From Rickettsia typhi (GTDB lineage Bacteria; Pseudomonadota; Alphaproteobacteria; Rickettsiales; UBA1997): a stretch of 14,772 bases of DNA. Position numbers and translations under genes: made by a program. Positions 10,001 to 14,772 of this stretch are shown here, one piece after another. Under the pieces are notes generated by a model. That model ran no database searches, was not told where the DNA came from, and was given only the letters and a program-made list of their open reading frames with translations. Numbering within the stretch: the stretch's first letter is position 1; the number at the start of each line of letters is the position of its first letter. Location: positions 1 through 14,772 of the forward strand of contig CAMDMO010000028.1 of the NCBI GenBank assembly GCA_945902255.1, in the 5' to 3' direction.

Positions 10001-10720
10001 AATAAGTTTAATCGAAGAAGCGATAATTTCGGTTGCAGAAACTAGCTCAACATCAAGACCGAGGCCAGAAACTGTAATTAGTGGCGCATAAAGATCTGGA
10101 TTTATTTTTTGCTCACGAAGATTAAATCCTAAATTACCTTCATTATCAAAATTGCTAGACCCGGCAACCATTAAAAGATGAGAAGTGTTAATAAAGCCAC
10201 AGCCAGAACAAGTAATTCCATTTGGATTAGCTATAATAAGATCAGCATTACTTCCGGCGATTTCTATATAACCAAGTAATTGAGAAACATTGTTAGAAGT
10301 AACTTCATTTAAAATTACTTTAGCGCTTCCGCTATTAACCAAATTAGAATTTGCAGTAACCAAGCCACCAATTTCCGTTTGAATAACCGCTCTATCAGAA
10401 GCTCCAACAATAGCGCCATCAACTCCGGCAAAATTATTAATTACCTGACCAGACGCATTAACATTATAATTGGTAAAATTATTATGAGATAAACCAGCAG
10501 AATTTGGAGCGGCAATGTTAATCTGATCAATTCCTGAAGCAGTTTGAGTTACTTGAGTATTTGTGGTTCCATCAGCGGAAATTGGAAGATTTTGAGCGAA
10601 AGCAGTTGTAAAAATAAACTGCTCAAAAAGAAGGGAAATTAAAGCTAGATGTGATAAAAAATATCTAACACAGCCAAAGAGGCTAAGATAAGCTAATGGG
10701 TTTCGTTGTGTGGCTTGCAT
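1091..10720 (-). CDS. Giant TPS exoprotein, filamentous haemagglutinin/CdiA family, with C-terminal toxin-like tip
   Basis: This 3209-residue protein should be exported by Sec and then by an outer-membrane TpsB transporter to form a surface filament. It opens with a signal peptide (hydrophobic 21-40, likely cleavage after AFA at 42). The TPS domain (about 44-250) carries NVNASGQVINN and NPNGITCSGCGF with C171 and C174. A beta-helix stalk follows, rich in Asn and Ser, with its clearest repeats at residues about 530-860. The conserved central FHA segment is at about 1870-2010 (GSKYYFDQLGL, LGDSFVETKLILDQL, LTKDIITFE, VLAPKVYLSL). A second haemagglutinin-repeat region surrounds KKKRWVSVSD near 2391. 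A DUF637-like region (about 2780-2885) and a pretoxin region with two Cys (about 2980-3025) lead to ATENN (3075-3079), a variant of the VENN toxin boundary. The last 130 residues are the variable tip. The ATG has no Shine-Dalgarno, but an in-frame stop lies about 50 nt upstream. No TpsB gene adjoins it. It could be a plain adhesin if the tip is inert. Confidence 0.93.
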   Translation of the reverse strand: MQATQRNPLAYLSLFGCVRYFLSHLALISLLFEQFIFTTAFAQNLPISADGTTNTQVTQTASGIDQINIAAPNSAGLSHNNFTNYNVNASGQVINNFAGVDGAIVGASDRAVIQTEIGGLVTANSNLVNSGSAKVILNEVTSNNVSQLLGYIEIAGSNADLIIANPNGITCSGCGFINTSHLLMVAGSSNFDNEGNLGFNLREQKINPDLYAPLITVSGLGLDVELVSATEIIASSIKLISNIYAANNDLTLKSGEGRYDYVSKEIANSSNNNNSNNSALFAIDASALASIQAGRIFLIATREGVGVNMASEILAGNKVVIDANGDVYYSNIATNNLANNSNSINIKSSHKVESINNSSAISSANILIEANELKNLGKISANNLTIQNSDKLTNLGTIEAFNLNLSNINHINNSNLLYGENYLNIRAVDLTNVSAGNIFSLESYSIALSGIFTNFGNVSSKDNLTIIGTSAINNAGLILSNNALSVTASSLTNNDNSVIKSFNSSLKITLTNDLDNSGILKSTNDLNIDSRNFINSGDIVSNQNLGITNSNNFTNSGNIISNQNLATLSLGNFTNSGNIYSSQKLNITALDFTNNALGEIISDDDLTIFASGNFINRGIIGSNKSLEIKSLAFENFNKITSLQNLDIYSRNKFINSGNIASNQYLTITSLNDFENIGNISSDKNLNITSSNEFINSGIIGSNWNITINDLNGNNSGNIKSVKNLTITSQGNFINSNLLSSNQEISITGADGNNSGAIISNQNLTITNSNNFTNSGNIASNQYLTIYALNIENLNGAIESINDLTIASHSAFTNSGNITSNQNLIITSQNGFTNNLAGKLISNNNIDINSHGVFTNYGMILSANNLDLTLDSLTNEGEISAYGNLTINDSGSLINSNRILANGSSNIASNSLVNNKNSRNNNKGGVIASNNSYLKLTVTNHLQNDGELSSINNLDINNTETNLDITSNSLTNLGNILSSGKLNINTTNLLQNSNELLNISGNLQSVNDLSITSGSLDNYGSIKSFAKSIIDSASINNRPNAIIYSSDDLKITANSAITTSLINSGYILSAAKFDLTAKSIDNKKEIFSSSDLKFTLTGYFNNFSLSKVSSFSKVDINNTANIRNDGQILSNGNLAIEANDLLNLNDIESGGTLALNLNSLNNRNKILSGGNFNINANELNNYLSDGNIYLNSGDIRSRGTLALNLGNLSNWNKIISNGVFNINASGNVTNSAILQSSNNFTIHANILTNNASSLIIADEDLTVVANIIVNQNTKPLTSNDRFGITSSNGILELQTDNLNNNFGLLLGKSINIKNLHGTSLEFFNDSGRVIASSAININLNNYNYINNGEIAADIITLTANNIANHKIISATNNLTLNATGGNINNYDNSKIEGGSGITTINALNGNINNLYQTSTFSSNNAAIFNSRNLNNSGAILASGNLTINLTNNLDNNQSALIWSGKNSIFNIANNFSNKRNAYIYSQKNLTIQKNNSFDSNQNKIESLENNSGTITTYEGDISIKAKIINNQRDSIDYKLISVATNSSNNENERFYEGGWYGWVEGGWFGLTLIRFDWVDHPYQSRYGYLIEDGWQQDSSIDKTVVTKRFDDPTNLFSKINSGGDIFIESINFNNRSSEITANRNITLNASTFNNESIAITNSVSHTCYTSGTCYVYDFISLDPTILNFNQRTDLFHNGNVVKDPNDNRRTYQLHDGESHLIEVASSSTKSSIKAGGFLLGTISSKIDNNITQNSIIDATNKTEKSTGVNAVNLVMETGIINIDLTSISSAIGDKSNSQNSSSLNLSNTVSKTASEVNGEVETSSKNTLSNSDSKDNSATILENVTFSGLFKITLNNNPNQPLVEARSQFTDITQFFGSKYYFDQLGLNGANVLADIDRQTRNVTATKILGDSFVETKLILDQLRSLTNDSLLLSKDVNNNSIADALAQNNNKNNAQIKELIDNSISEFARLGLNAETVAMNGLTQSQVNSLTKDIITFETIVVNGINVLAPKVYLSLDSRNRIFGNSNDGVNAIGNLASGSTIFAAGDLTINSPLANMTNSGSIISGSNLLINVDSFSNISNSAFSSNQISSITQIKSEGNLTIISNNDAINNSGITLKNTLLDSAGKISLISNNNILITQKGSDPFLQNSLLFEISSLSETSLSSSTKDRAATARASLTFNAGSDIQITSVGNINIANNYFNSGGSIFMNAGSDINNSNYTIKASNNIVMNAVNINNIATNPNISHNQNETKIEAGNIVSLNAQKDSNGNGGNINNIGATIKGGNLVYLTAENDINNMALVDYKINGNSTNAGGSAISESQALTSDARYISSNLVSKGNITSDGDLVMVANNNINVKASNITSAENSYLEAANGDINITTTLLRDKTFAEGGSKKKRWVSVSDNVTNIESNITSGGNLDLVAGGVGNINIIGSNLSSSNDLTLTSSNNITIANAVNSSYNEFSSTKKGFSKRSDSFSKDYIETAFDSNLLAENITLNSNNSLIQSSNLNTTNNLNTSNTTNLIIQDAKLNEYHYAQTSRSYHGISEIAAKTTSYGIGFAAGMTNASYNVVSPILTNIDDLNQNLAGRVLPASLDRKITDNIDAHDLKHKFDDRLTNNSLYNIKHKTIENIQKQNISESNLNAGNDLNITAQENVVIQASNIDAKNDIGITTNNLYILADQSFALGTAEDKKTRTLMFKNNNNGALETNSVTSEIVSGSGGFEFNVDRVVVSYDGNGLGDGGFANVGNSTNTSNNSTNANSDYLTYLKNNKSDVTLFNPVNEVAESWNRNNRGLTDVGTAVVVIGAVSTTVITGGAALGVVGTAVASSAAATASVSATNSSMNVQGSFLSSVDDVGKTTLKDTTSKKSLQNMVIAGITAGVASGVSEYYGLAEMSQASNAANAVEATRTASKVIQNLKISLIESALSNATSSVVQSAISGDSSSNTLNNLALNIAIGAFANAAAKEIGNAAHPMDQYGNPLSATISTSEQLALHAVLGCAAGASQGGDCTSGAAAGVVGEMVGTNLRSSVADSSMNRQTAIQLAGLSGSAATLFASAVTNQSDTQTANNIFAGQRIGSNATENNAYFGLRPLRGSPWLGPLSHNNLDDKTNTEIAHEQLFFEDIQGGNIGFSKEGLFEESGSVLQEYKITQSGFDDTLMREAIQNVQPKPYSLLGIGSCNGKYNCQDWSSDVRTEYYHLENQRNLSIWNQMTQP
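1094..1483 (-). other. C-terminal toxin-like domain of the exoprotein (130 residues after ATENN)
   Basis: Residues 3080-3209 change abruptly from Asn/Ser-rich stalk to a mixed globular composition with Trp, Pro, Cys and charged residues. Visible landmarks are AHEQLFFEDIQGGNIGFS (H3111), a helix FDDTLMREAI, and YNCQDWSSDVRTEYYHLE (C3180, D3182, W3183). A His followed some 70 residues later by a Cys in an N-C-x-x-aromatic motif at a helix start is the layout of permuted NlpC/P60 proteins of the LRAT type, which act on acyl chains or peptides. This comparison is by eye. CdiA tips are often 200-300 residues with a separate entry domain. This one has room for only one domain, which may mean it acts in the periplasm or at the membrane. 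Confidence 0.55.
4294..4314. repeat. 21-bp perfect palindrome inside the exoprotein gene
   Basis: The sequence has 10-bp arms, AAAAGGGGTC and GACCCCTTTT, around a single central T. It is in frame and encodes KGSDPF at about residue 2139, in a stretch otherwise made of Asn/Ser/Ile stalk sequence. Its G/C-rich core stands out from the AT-rich gene. It looks like a small palindromic element carried in coding DNA without breaking the frame. Confidence 0.7.
8150..9135 (-). repeat. Intragenic 57-60-bp repeat array encoding 19-20-residue stalk repeats
   Basis: Successive units follow the pattern SNxxLTIxSxxxFxNSGNIxS, each one turn of the predicted beta-helix, at residues about 530-857. Some units are nearly identical in DNA. 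For example, the block starting GCCAGAGTTGGT, followed by AAGTTATTTGAATT, occurs near 8396 and again near 9051, which points to recent duplication or gene conversion within the gene. Weaker repeats continue on both sides. Such arrays can change length by recombination. Confidence 0.75.
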
Positions 10721-10792
10721 GGTGAGTGCTTGAGATTTTTGTGGTGAAAAAAGGGTTTTTTACAACAAGTTAAAAAAATTTATTGTGAAGGG

Positions 10793-10821
10793 ATTTTATT
10801 TTTTTGCTTGAGAGAAATCAA
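10793..10821 (-). promoter_or_regulatory. Predicted sigma70-type promoter of the exoprotein gene
   Basis: On the minus strand TTGATT (10816-10821) and TAAAAT (10793-10798) are separated by exactly 17 nt. These match the -35 and -10 consensus at 4 and 5 of 6 positions. Transcription would start near 10785, giving a leader of about 65 nt before the ATG at 10720. A short inverted repeat, CTTGA...TCAAG (10807-10822), overlaps the -35 box and could be a regulator site. In AT-rich DNA chance matches are common, but spacing and position are good. Confidence 0.5.
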
Positions 10822-10911
10822 GTTGTAATTTGATTTATTTGAAATGTGGCGTTTGTTTAAAAAGATATGATTTTTTAAAAGAAGATCAATTGTCATTTTT
10901 TAATTACGCCT

Positions 10912-10930
10912 TTTTATAAGATTTATAAAA
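10912..10930. repeat. 8-bp perfect inverted repeat upstream of the exoprotein promoter
   Basis: TTTTATAA and TTATAAAA are separated by GAT, about 90 bp upstream of the predicted -35 box. The sequence is pure A/T and could be a regulator site or a chance structure. The rest of the 432-bp intergenic stretch (10721-11152) holds the promoter, the dumbbell element and the terminator-like hairpin listed separately. I see no gene in it on either strand. Confidence 0.3.
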
Positions 10931-10931
10931 G

Positions 10932-11054
10932 CAATCCCCCATCTTCATCCTTGGCTCGCAGAGCCGAGGATCTCATGAGTTTTGCTTGCGGGGTGGAAAA
11001 TTCCTAAGCCTCCTGAGATCCTCGATGCTTACGCATCAAGGATGAAGAGGATTG
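10932..11054. repeat. Dumbbell-shaped palindromic element, RPE-like, about 123 bp
   Basis: Two related hairpins face each other. The left one pairs ATCCTTGGCTC with GAGCCGAGGAT around GCA (10947-10971). The right one pairs ATCCTCGATGC with GCATCAAGGAT around TTAC (11018-11043). The two halves are also inverted copies of each other: CTTCATCCTTG and CGAGGATCTCA on the left recur as reverse complements on the right. The outer CAATCC/GGATTG pairs extend the symmetry with a 4-nt gap. Only the hairpin tips differ, as if changed by compensating mutations. Size, nested symmetry and the AGGATCTCA core resemble palindromic elements dispersed in Rickettsiales genomes. I assign it to that type by resemblance only. 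Confidence 0.7.
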
Positions 11055-11083
11055 GAGAGGGGGGTGATTAGGATTAGAAGAAG

Positions 11084-11131
11084 CAAGAAAGGGAGCCTTC
11101 CCCATCATCGATGGTTAGGCTAATTTTCTTG
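11084..11131 (-). terminator. Terminator-like hairpin after the 355-residue gene
   Basis: On the minus strand CAAGAAA pairs with TTTCTTG and AGCC with GGCT, with a 3x3 internal loop and an inner CCAT/ATGG pair. It starts about 20 nt after the stop of the 355-residue gene. The following tract (CTTCTTCTAATCC) is only moderately U-rich, so termination may be partial. It would end the comF-asparaginase-355 transcript. Confidence 0.35.
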
Positions 11132-11152
11132 GAAATGACAAGAAGAGAAAAT

Positions 11153-12220
11153 TTATATAGTCATTTCAGTTGAAGGAGCTTGTTTTGGTAGTGACTTATT
11201 AACACCTTCCACGCCTTCCGCAGATTGACTGCCATTTGCTTTCAAAGCTGCCTTAACCGCCGCTCTTGCGCTATCTAAATCATGCGATGCAACTTCTGCT
11301 GATTCTGTTGTTGAAGGACTTGATTTTGAATCATCTACAGAACCCTTACTCCAAACAGTCTCTGGAGTTTTTTTATCCGAAAAAAAACCTCTAATCATAT
11401 CGTTAAAAGCTTTAAATGGCGCTATGGCTTTTTTATTCTCAAGAGGATTTTTTTTAGGTGAATCTGGATCATCTTTAGAATCTTCATCTTCAACTTCCTC
11501 GCCTCCGTTTAAAGCTGATATTATTCTTCTTTCCAAGTTTTTAAGAGCGGAGTTAAAAAAATTAACAATTTTTGTAAAAATTTTAGAAATTTTCTGAAAA
11601 AGAGAAGGCTTTTTTTCAGAATCTTTTTCGCTATTGCCAGCCGCAGCTCCTAAATCAGAAGTTTGACGAGAATTAGCCTCATTAACTTTTTCTGCCAATG
11701 ATGTGGTTTTTGCCTTAGCCTTATTTAAATCTATATTTGCAGCAGGAAGTGTTTGAGCGTGATCACCTCCTTCTGCACCACTTATAAGTCCGGTAAGTCC
11801 TCTGCCTTGATCTTCTAATATTTGACAAGAGGTTTGTGCAATTGCCTTTAAGCTTGGTAAATCGTTAGATCTTAATGTTCCTAATAATGTTCTTGAGGCA
11901 GCAAGAGAATCTGCAATATTTCCACGAGTTTCATCAAATTTTGCCGTATGATCTCTTCCGCCTTTGCTAAGATTAAAATTTTGTCCCATTTCAGCGGCTT
12001 TTGATGGATCAAAAGCTGAACTTCTAGCAAGATCTTCCATTTCTTGACCCGTCTTAGATAAGGAGGTGAGAACAGCTTTTACTTTATCTGGTTGCTCAGC
12101 ATCTGCTATTCTTTTTTTAAAAGATGAAAGTTCGCCTTGAGTTCCTGGAATAAGTATTTGATCTAGTCGAGATTCTATCTTGCCTAGAGTATTTGGTTTT
12201 TCTGTAATTGCTGGTCTCAT
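11153..12220 (-). CDS. Uncharacterised hydrophilic 355-residue protein, possible effector
   Basis: I do not recognise this family. The protein has no signal peptide and no clear membrane segment. Residues 1-145 look helical and charged. Residues 146-204 are Ala/Ser/Gly-rich and probably flexible. Residues 205-237 form a strongly amphipathic basic helix (LFQKISKIFTKIVNFFNSAL). Residues 240-258 are an acidic, Asp/Ser/Pro-rich linker. Residues 264-290 form a second aromatic-basic patch (FKAFNDMIRGFF). The tail to 355 is Ser/Ala-rich. There is a single Cys (132). The modular, disordered layout with an amphipathic helix is common in secreted effectors of host-associated bacteria, but no secretion signal can be shown. 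The ATG follows the asparaginase stop by 18 bp without a Shine-Dalgarno, so the two genes are probably cotranscribed. Confidence 0.75.
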   Translation of the reverse strand: MRPAITEKPNTLGKIESRLDQILIPGTQGELSSFKKRIADAEQPDKVKAVLTSLSKTGQEMEDLARSSAFDPSKAAEMGQNFNLSKGGRDHTAKFDETRGNIADSLAASRTLLGTLRSNDLPSLKAIAQTSCQILEDQGRGLTGLISGAEGGDHAQTLPAANIDLNKAKAKTTSLAEKVNEANSRQTSDLGAAAGNSEKDSEKKPSLFQKISKIFTKIVNFFNSALKNLERRIISALNGGEEVEDEDSKDDPDSPKKNPLENKKAIAPFKAFNDMIRGFFSDKKTPETVWSKGSVDDSKSSPSTTESAEVASHDLDSARAAVKAALKANGSQSAEGVEGVNKSLPKQAPSTEMTI

Positions 12221-12238
12221 AATATATTAGAATTAGTT

Positions 12239-13300
12239 TTAATATTTCCAAAACAACTCTTGAATCTCTTTCGCATCTTTGCTTTTAGTTAAAGCTAGCA
12301 TCAATAAAATTCTGGCTTTTTGTGGATTAAGATTATCGGTTGTAACAAAGCCATATTGATCATCGCTAATTTCGGCGTTACGAACTACAAAACCACTTCC
12401 AGTGCGCGAACTGCGAGCTATAATAACTTTTTTTGAAGCGCTAGCTTTAATTAAATTTTGTAAAGTATCTTTGTAAATATTTCCATCTCCCACTCCAGCA
12501 TAAACAATTCCCTTCACACCTTCTTCAATTAAATTATCTGTAATTGAATGTGGTTGATTTGCGTAACCATATACTATATCAACTCTAGGTAGCTCTTCTA
12601 ATTTTCTGACATCAAAAACACTGTTGGCTGTATGTAGTCTAATTGGATTATAGTAAAAACGAGTTTTGCCATAATATACATTTCCAATTGGGCCAAAATT
12701 AGTTGATCTAAAAGCGTCAGCATTAGAAGTGTGAACTTTGCTAACATCGCGAGCGGCGTAAATATTGTCATTTAAGACTATCATTATTCCTTTATTGCTT
12801 GCTGCAGAATCTGCAGCAACGGCAATTGCATTATAAAGATTTAGCGGTCCATCAGCGCTAAGAGAGCTTGCTGGACGCATTGATCCAACTAAAATAACTG
12901 GTTTTTTACTTTTAACTGTAAGATTTAAGAAGTAAGCGGTTTCTTCCATAGTGTCAGAACCATGAGTTATAACTATGCCATCAACGCTAGATTTATCTAA
13001 TAACTCATTAACGGTTCTAGATAAATTAAGCCAAAGCCGATCATTCATATCTTGGCTGCTAATTTGTGAAAATTGCATCGAATCTATATTGGCAATTTCA
13101 CTAACTCCAGTAACGCTGGCAAGAATTTTTTTTATCAGCAATTGAGCTGGAGAATATTGCGATTGATCAGCGGTAGATGCAGTGCCAGCAATGGTTCCAC
13201 CAGTTGCAATAACCATAATATTTGGTTTTTTAGCGGCAAAAGATTGATTAGATAGCAATAAAAATGCTGCTAAAAAAACTAATAATTTCTGTAAATTCAT
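12239..13300 (-). CDS. ansB: Type II L-asparaginase, periplasmic
   Basis: This enzyme hydrolyses L-asparagine, and often some glutamine, to aspartate and ammonia. A signal peptide (hydrophobic 6-17, likely cleavage after SFA at 22) places it in the periplasm. The nucleophile loop ATGGTIAG gives T36. Y49 lies in the flexible lid, and ISSQDMND gives S82 for substrate binding. The second active-site motif reads ITHGSDTMEETAYFL, with S115-D116 where E. coli AnsB has T89-D90. The catalytic Lys is K188 in ARDVSKVHT. VGSMRP and NFGPIG are also family motifs. At 353 residues it is full length compared with about 348 in E. coli. It lies 60 bp after comF and 18 bp before the 355-residue gene on the same strand, so they may form an operon. 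The Ser at the Thr position is the only active-site oddity. Confidence 0.93.
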   Translation of the reverse strand: MNLQKLLVFLAAFLLLSNQSFAAKKPNIMVIATGGTIAGTASTADQSQYSPAQLLIKKILASVTGVSEIANIDSMQFSQISSQDMNDRLWLNLSRTVNELLDKSSVDGIVITHGSDTMEETAYFLNLTVKSKKPVILVGSMRPASSLSADGPLNLYNAIAVAADSAASNKGIMIVLNDNIYAARDVSKVHTSNADAFRSTNFGPIGNVYYGKTRFYYNPIRLHTANSVFDVRKLEELPRVDIVYGYANQPHSITDNLIEEGVKGIVYAGVGDGNIYKDTLQNLIKASASKKVIIARSSRTGSGFVVRNAEISDDQYGFVTTDNLNPQKARILLMLALTKSKDAKEIQELFWKY

Positions 13301-13360
13301 ATTCTGTATATTTTAAAAAATGTTGTAGCTGTAGGCATTATCATCAAATTTGATATAAAT

Positions 13361-14107
13361 TCAAGTAAATAAATTAGGGTCGTTTAGTATGGTTTTAGCA
13401 ATGGTTGTAATTACAACTTCTTTTGCGCCAAATTTTTTTAAAACCTTAGCGCAATTCTCAATAGTAGCGCCAGTGGTGGTTACATCATCAATAATCAATA
13501 TTTTTTGACCCGAAATTAAATTTCGATATTTTTCTTTAACTATAAAAATATTTTGTAAATTTTTTTCGCGCTGTTTTTTAGTCAGCTTAACTTGTGATTC
13601 ACTATTTTTTTTGCGCAATAAAAGATCCAAATATAGAATTGGTGATTTTTTATAAATAACAGCTTTTGCAAGTAAGGCGGCTTGATTAAATTTTCTTTTG
13701 GATAATCTTTTTTTGTGAAGCGGAACTATTGTTATTATATCAGCATTATCAAGTTCTAACTTAATTTTGTTCGACAATAATTTTGCTAATTTTTTAGCAA
13801 TAAAAGTTTGATCGCGATATTTTAAATCGCCTATAATTTTTTTAACTATATCATTATAGCGAAAAATTGTAATTACTTTATCAAAAGATGGTTTTTTGCT
13901 AATACAGCGCGAACAGAGTAATTCAGAAGTGGTTTGATTATTTTTGTTGCCAAAAGGATAAGAACATATTTTGCATTTTGGTTCAGTTATAAATTGCAAT
14001 TTAGGCCAGCATATGATACAAAATAAAGCTTCTTTAGCGATTATTTTGCTGCAAGAAATACAGTGATTTGGAAAAAAAATTTCCAAAATATTTTTAAAAA
14101 TTCTCAT
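13361..14107 (-). CDS. comF: ComF family phosphoribosyltransferase-like protein
   Basis: This 248-residue protein is usual in length for ComF proteins, which are linked to DNA uptake and processing of incoming single-stranded DNA in competent bacteria. The N-terminal zinc-binding part has four Cys pairs: C16/C19, C30/C33, C45/C48 and C65/C68. Family signatures follow: FRYND and LKYRDQ (82-100), VPLHKKRLSKRKFNQAALLA (128-147) and QVKLTKKQREKNLQNIF (172-188). The PRPP-binding loop ILIIDDVTTTGATI is at 203-216 with D207-D208. The start at 14107 gives the standard ComF opening, with the first Cys pair within 20 residues. The gene is divergent from the methyltransferase with 5 bp between the start codons, so its promoter must lie inside the neighbour. 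The product is intact and basic. Confidence 0.93.
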   Translation of the reverse strand: MRIFKNILEIFFPNHCISCSKIIAKEALFCIICWPKLQFITEPKCKICSYPFGNKNNQTTSELLCSRCISKKPSFDKVITIFRYNDIVKKIIGDLKYRDQTFIAKKLAKLLSNKIKLELDNADIITIVPLHKKRLSKRKFNQAALLAKAVIYKKSPILYLDLLLRKKNSESQVKLTKKQREKNLQNIFIVKEKYRNLISGQKILIIDDVTTTGATIENCAKVLKKFGAKEVVITTIAKTILNDPNLFT

Positions 14108-14112
14108 TAGTG

Positions 14113-14772
14113 ATGACTCAAGAGGTTTTATTTGATCGCAAACTTTTAGGCGCTAATCAAAAGCGCTCTTTTTCGGGTTTTGATAATCATAATTTTTTAT
14201 ATATAGAAGTTGCAAATAGAATTGCTGAAAATTTAGAGTTTTTAAATCGTAAGTTTGATTCAGTGCTAGAAATTACAGCGCATGGAGGTTATTTATCTGA
14301 GAAAATTAAATTAGTTAAAAATCCAAAAAAAATTATTACAACTGAAATTGCGCCGCAATTTTGTCAAAATCAGAATTTTTTAAAAATTATTGCCGATGAT
14401 GAATATTTGCCATTTAAGGCAAAATCTTTTGATCTAATAGTTAGTAATTTAAATTTTCATTTTATTAATCAAATTCCGCAATTTTTATTGCAAGTTAAAT
14501 CATTGCTAAAGCCAGACGGAATATTTATTGCCAGCTTTTTTGGTGAAGAGAATTTATCAGAGTTGGTTCATGTTTTATATGAAGTTGAAAATGAAATTCA
14601 TGCTGGAATTTCTCCAAGAATGTCGCCAACAATTACAGTAAAAACCGCAGCACATTTATTGCAAAAAGCTGGTTTTCAAAATCCGGTTTCTGATTTTGAA
14701 AAAATTGAAGTAAATTATTCAAATCCAATAAATTTATTAAAAGATTTAAAAATGATGGGGCAGGGCAATATA
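14113..14772 (+). CDS. NDUFAF5/BioC-like SAM-dependent methyltransferase family protein (3' end outside window)
   Basis: The frame is open for 220 codons to the right edge. The opening LFDRKLLGANQKRSF matches the FDRxLL start of NDUFAF5-type proteins, and LKDLKMMGQGN at 209-219 matches their (R/K)DLRxMGexN segment. Between these, YLPFKAKSFDLIVSNLNFHFIN (99-119) and LLKPDGIFIASFFG (131-144) are class I methyltransferase motifs. In mitochondria NDUFAF5 is needed for complex I assembly. Bacterial homologues are mostly uncharacterised. Motif I is degenerate: VLEITAHGGYLSEKI (51-65) lacks the usual GxGxG, so SAM binding may be weak or altered. An in-frame GTG directly precedes the ATG (14110), so the start may differ by one codon. 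Confidence 0.85.
   Translation, partial: MTQEVLFDRKLLGANQKRSFSGFDNHNFLYIEVANRIAENLEFLNRKFDSVLEITAHGGYLSEKIKLVKNPKKIITTEIAPQFCQNQNFLKIIADDEYLPFKAKSFDLIVSNLNFHFINQIPQFLLQVKSLLKPDGIFIASFFGEENLSELVHVLYEVENEIHAGISPRMSPTITVKTAAHLLQKAGFQNPVSDFEKIEVNYSNPINLLKDLKMMGQGNI

Noticed and set aside
11059..11064. Six-G tract as a phase-variation switch
   Set aside because: It is short, lies outside any gene and about 240 bp upstream of the predicted promoter, so slippage there has no evident effect.
13073..13255. Plus-strand 60-codon open frame opposite the asparaginase signal region
   Set aside because: It lies antisense to a confidently identified gene and has no motif or ribosome binding site.
13343..13354. 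ATCAAATTTGAT palindrome between comF and the asparaginase gene
   Set aside because: A 12-bp A/T-rich palindrome is easily found by chance here. It has no T-run and no second copy nearby to suggest an operator.
1..14772. CRISPR array, tRNA, rRNA or complete insertion sequence
   Set aside because: I saw no regularly spaced identical repeats with unique spacers, no tRNA-like cloverleaf or conserved rRNA sequence, and no transposase motif on either strand. The repeats at 8150-9135 are protein-coding.

Overview
The window is very AT-rich DNA. It probably comes from a Gram-negative alphaproteobacterium, perhaps a Rickettsiales/Holosporales-type lineage. Three things point there: a two-partner-secretion (TPS) exoprotein, a ComF gene next to an NDUFAF5-type methyltransferase (a pairing I associate with alphaproteobacteria), and palindromic elements that resemble rickettsial palindromic elements. 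The order is an inference and no taxonomic marker gene is present. Almost everything is transcribed from right to left (minus strand).

Right part (about 11.1-14.8 kb). A divergent pair starts only 5 bp apart: a plus-strand NDUFAF5/BioC-like methyltransferase that runs off the right edge, and a minus-strand comF. After comF, on the same strand and closely spaced, come a periplasmic type II L-asparaginase and an unrecognised 355-residue hydrophilic protein. A hairpin that could be a terminator closes this group, and a dumbbell-shaped palindromic element of about 120 bp follows.

Centre (1.1-10.7 kb). One 3209-residue filamentous haemagglutinin/CdiA-type protein fills about two thirds of the window. 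In order it has a signal peptide, a TPS domain, a long Asn/Ser-rich beta-helix stalk with 19-20-residue repeats, the conserved central FHA segment, a second haemagglutinin-repeat region, a DUF637-like and pretoxin region, a VENN-like boundary (ATENN), and a compositionally different 130-residue C-terminus. A good sigma70-like promoter lies about 75-100 bp upstream. No TpsB/CdiB transporter is in the window.

Left part (1-1.1 kb). Just after the exoprotein gene is a 71-residue protein with two membrane helices, a clear ribosome binding site and a GTG start. Its position fits an immunity protein (CdiI). Beyond it are a probable remnant of a truncated gene, a 19-bp perfect inverted repeat, and an HNH endonuclease gene cut by the left edge.

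The best candidate for a new system is the pair formed by the 130-residue C-terminal domain and the membrane protein. The domain has a His near its start and a later NCQDW motif, which suggests a permuted NlpC/P60 (LRAT-like) papain fold. A membrane-embedded immunity protein would suit a toxin that acts in the periplasm or on lipids. This pairing is an inference.
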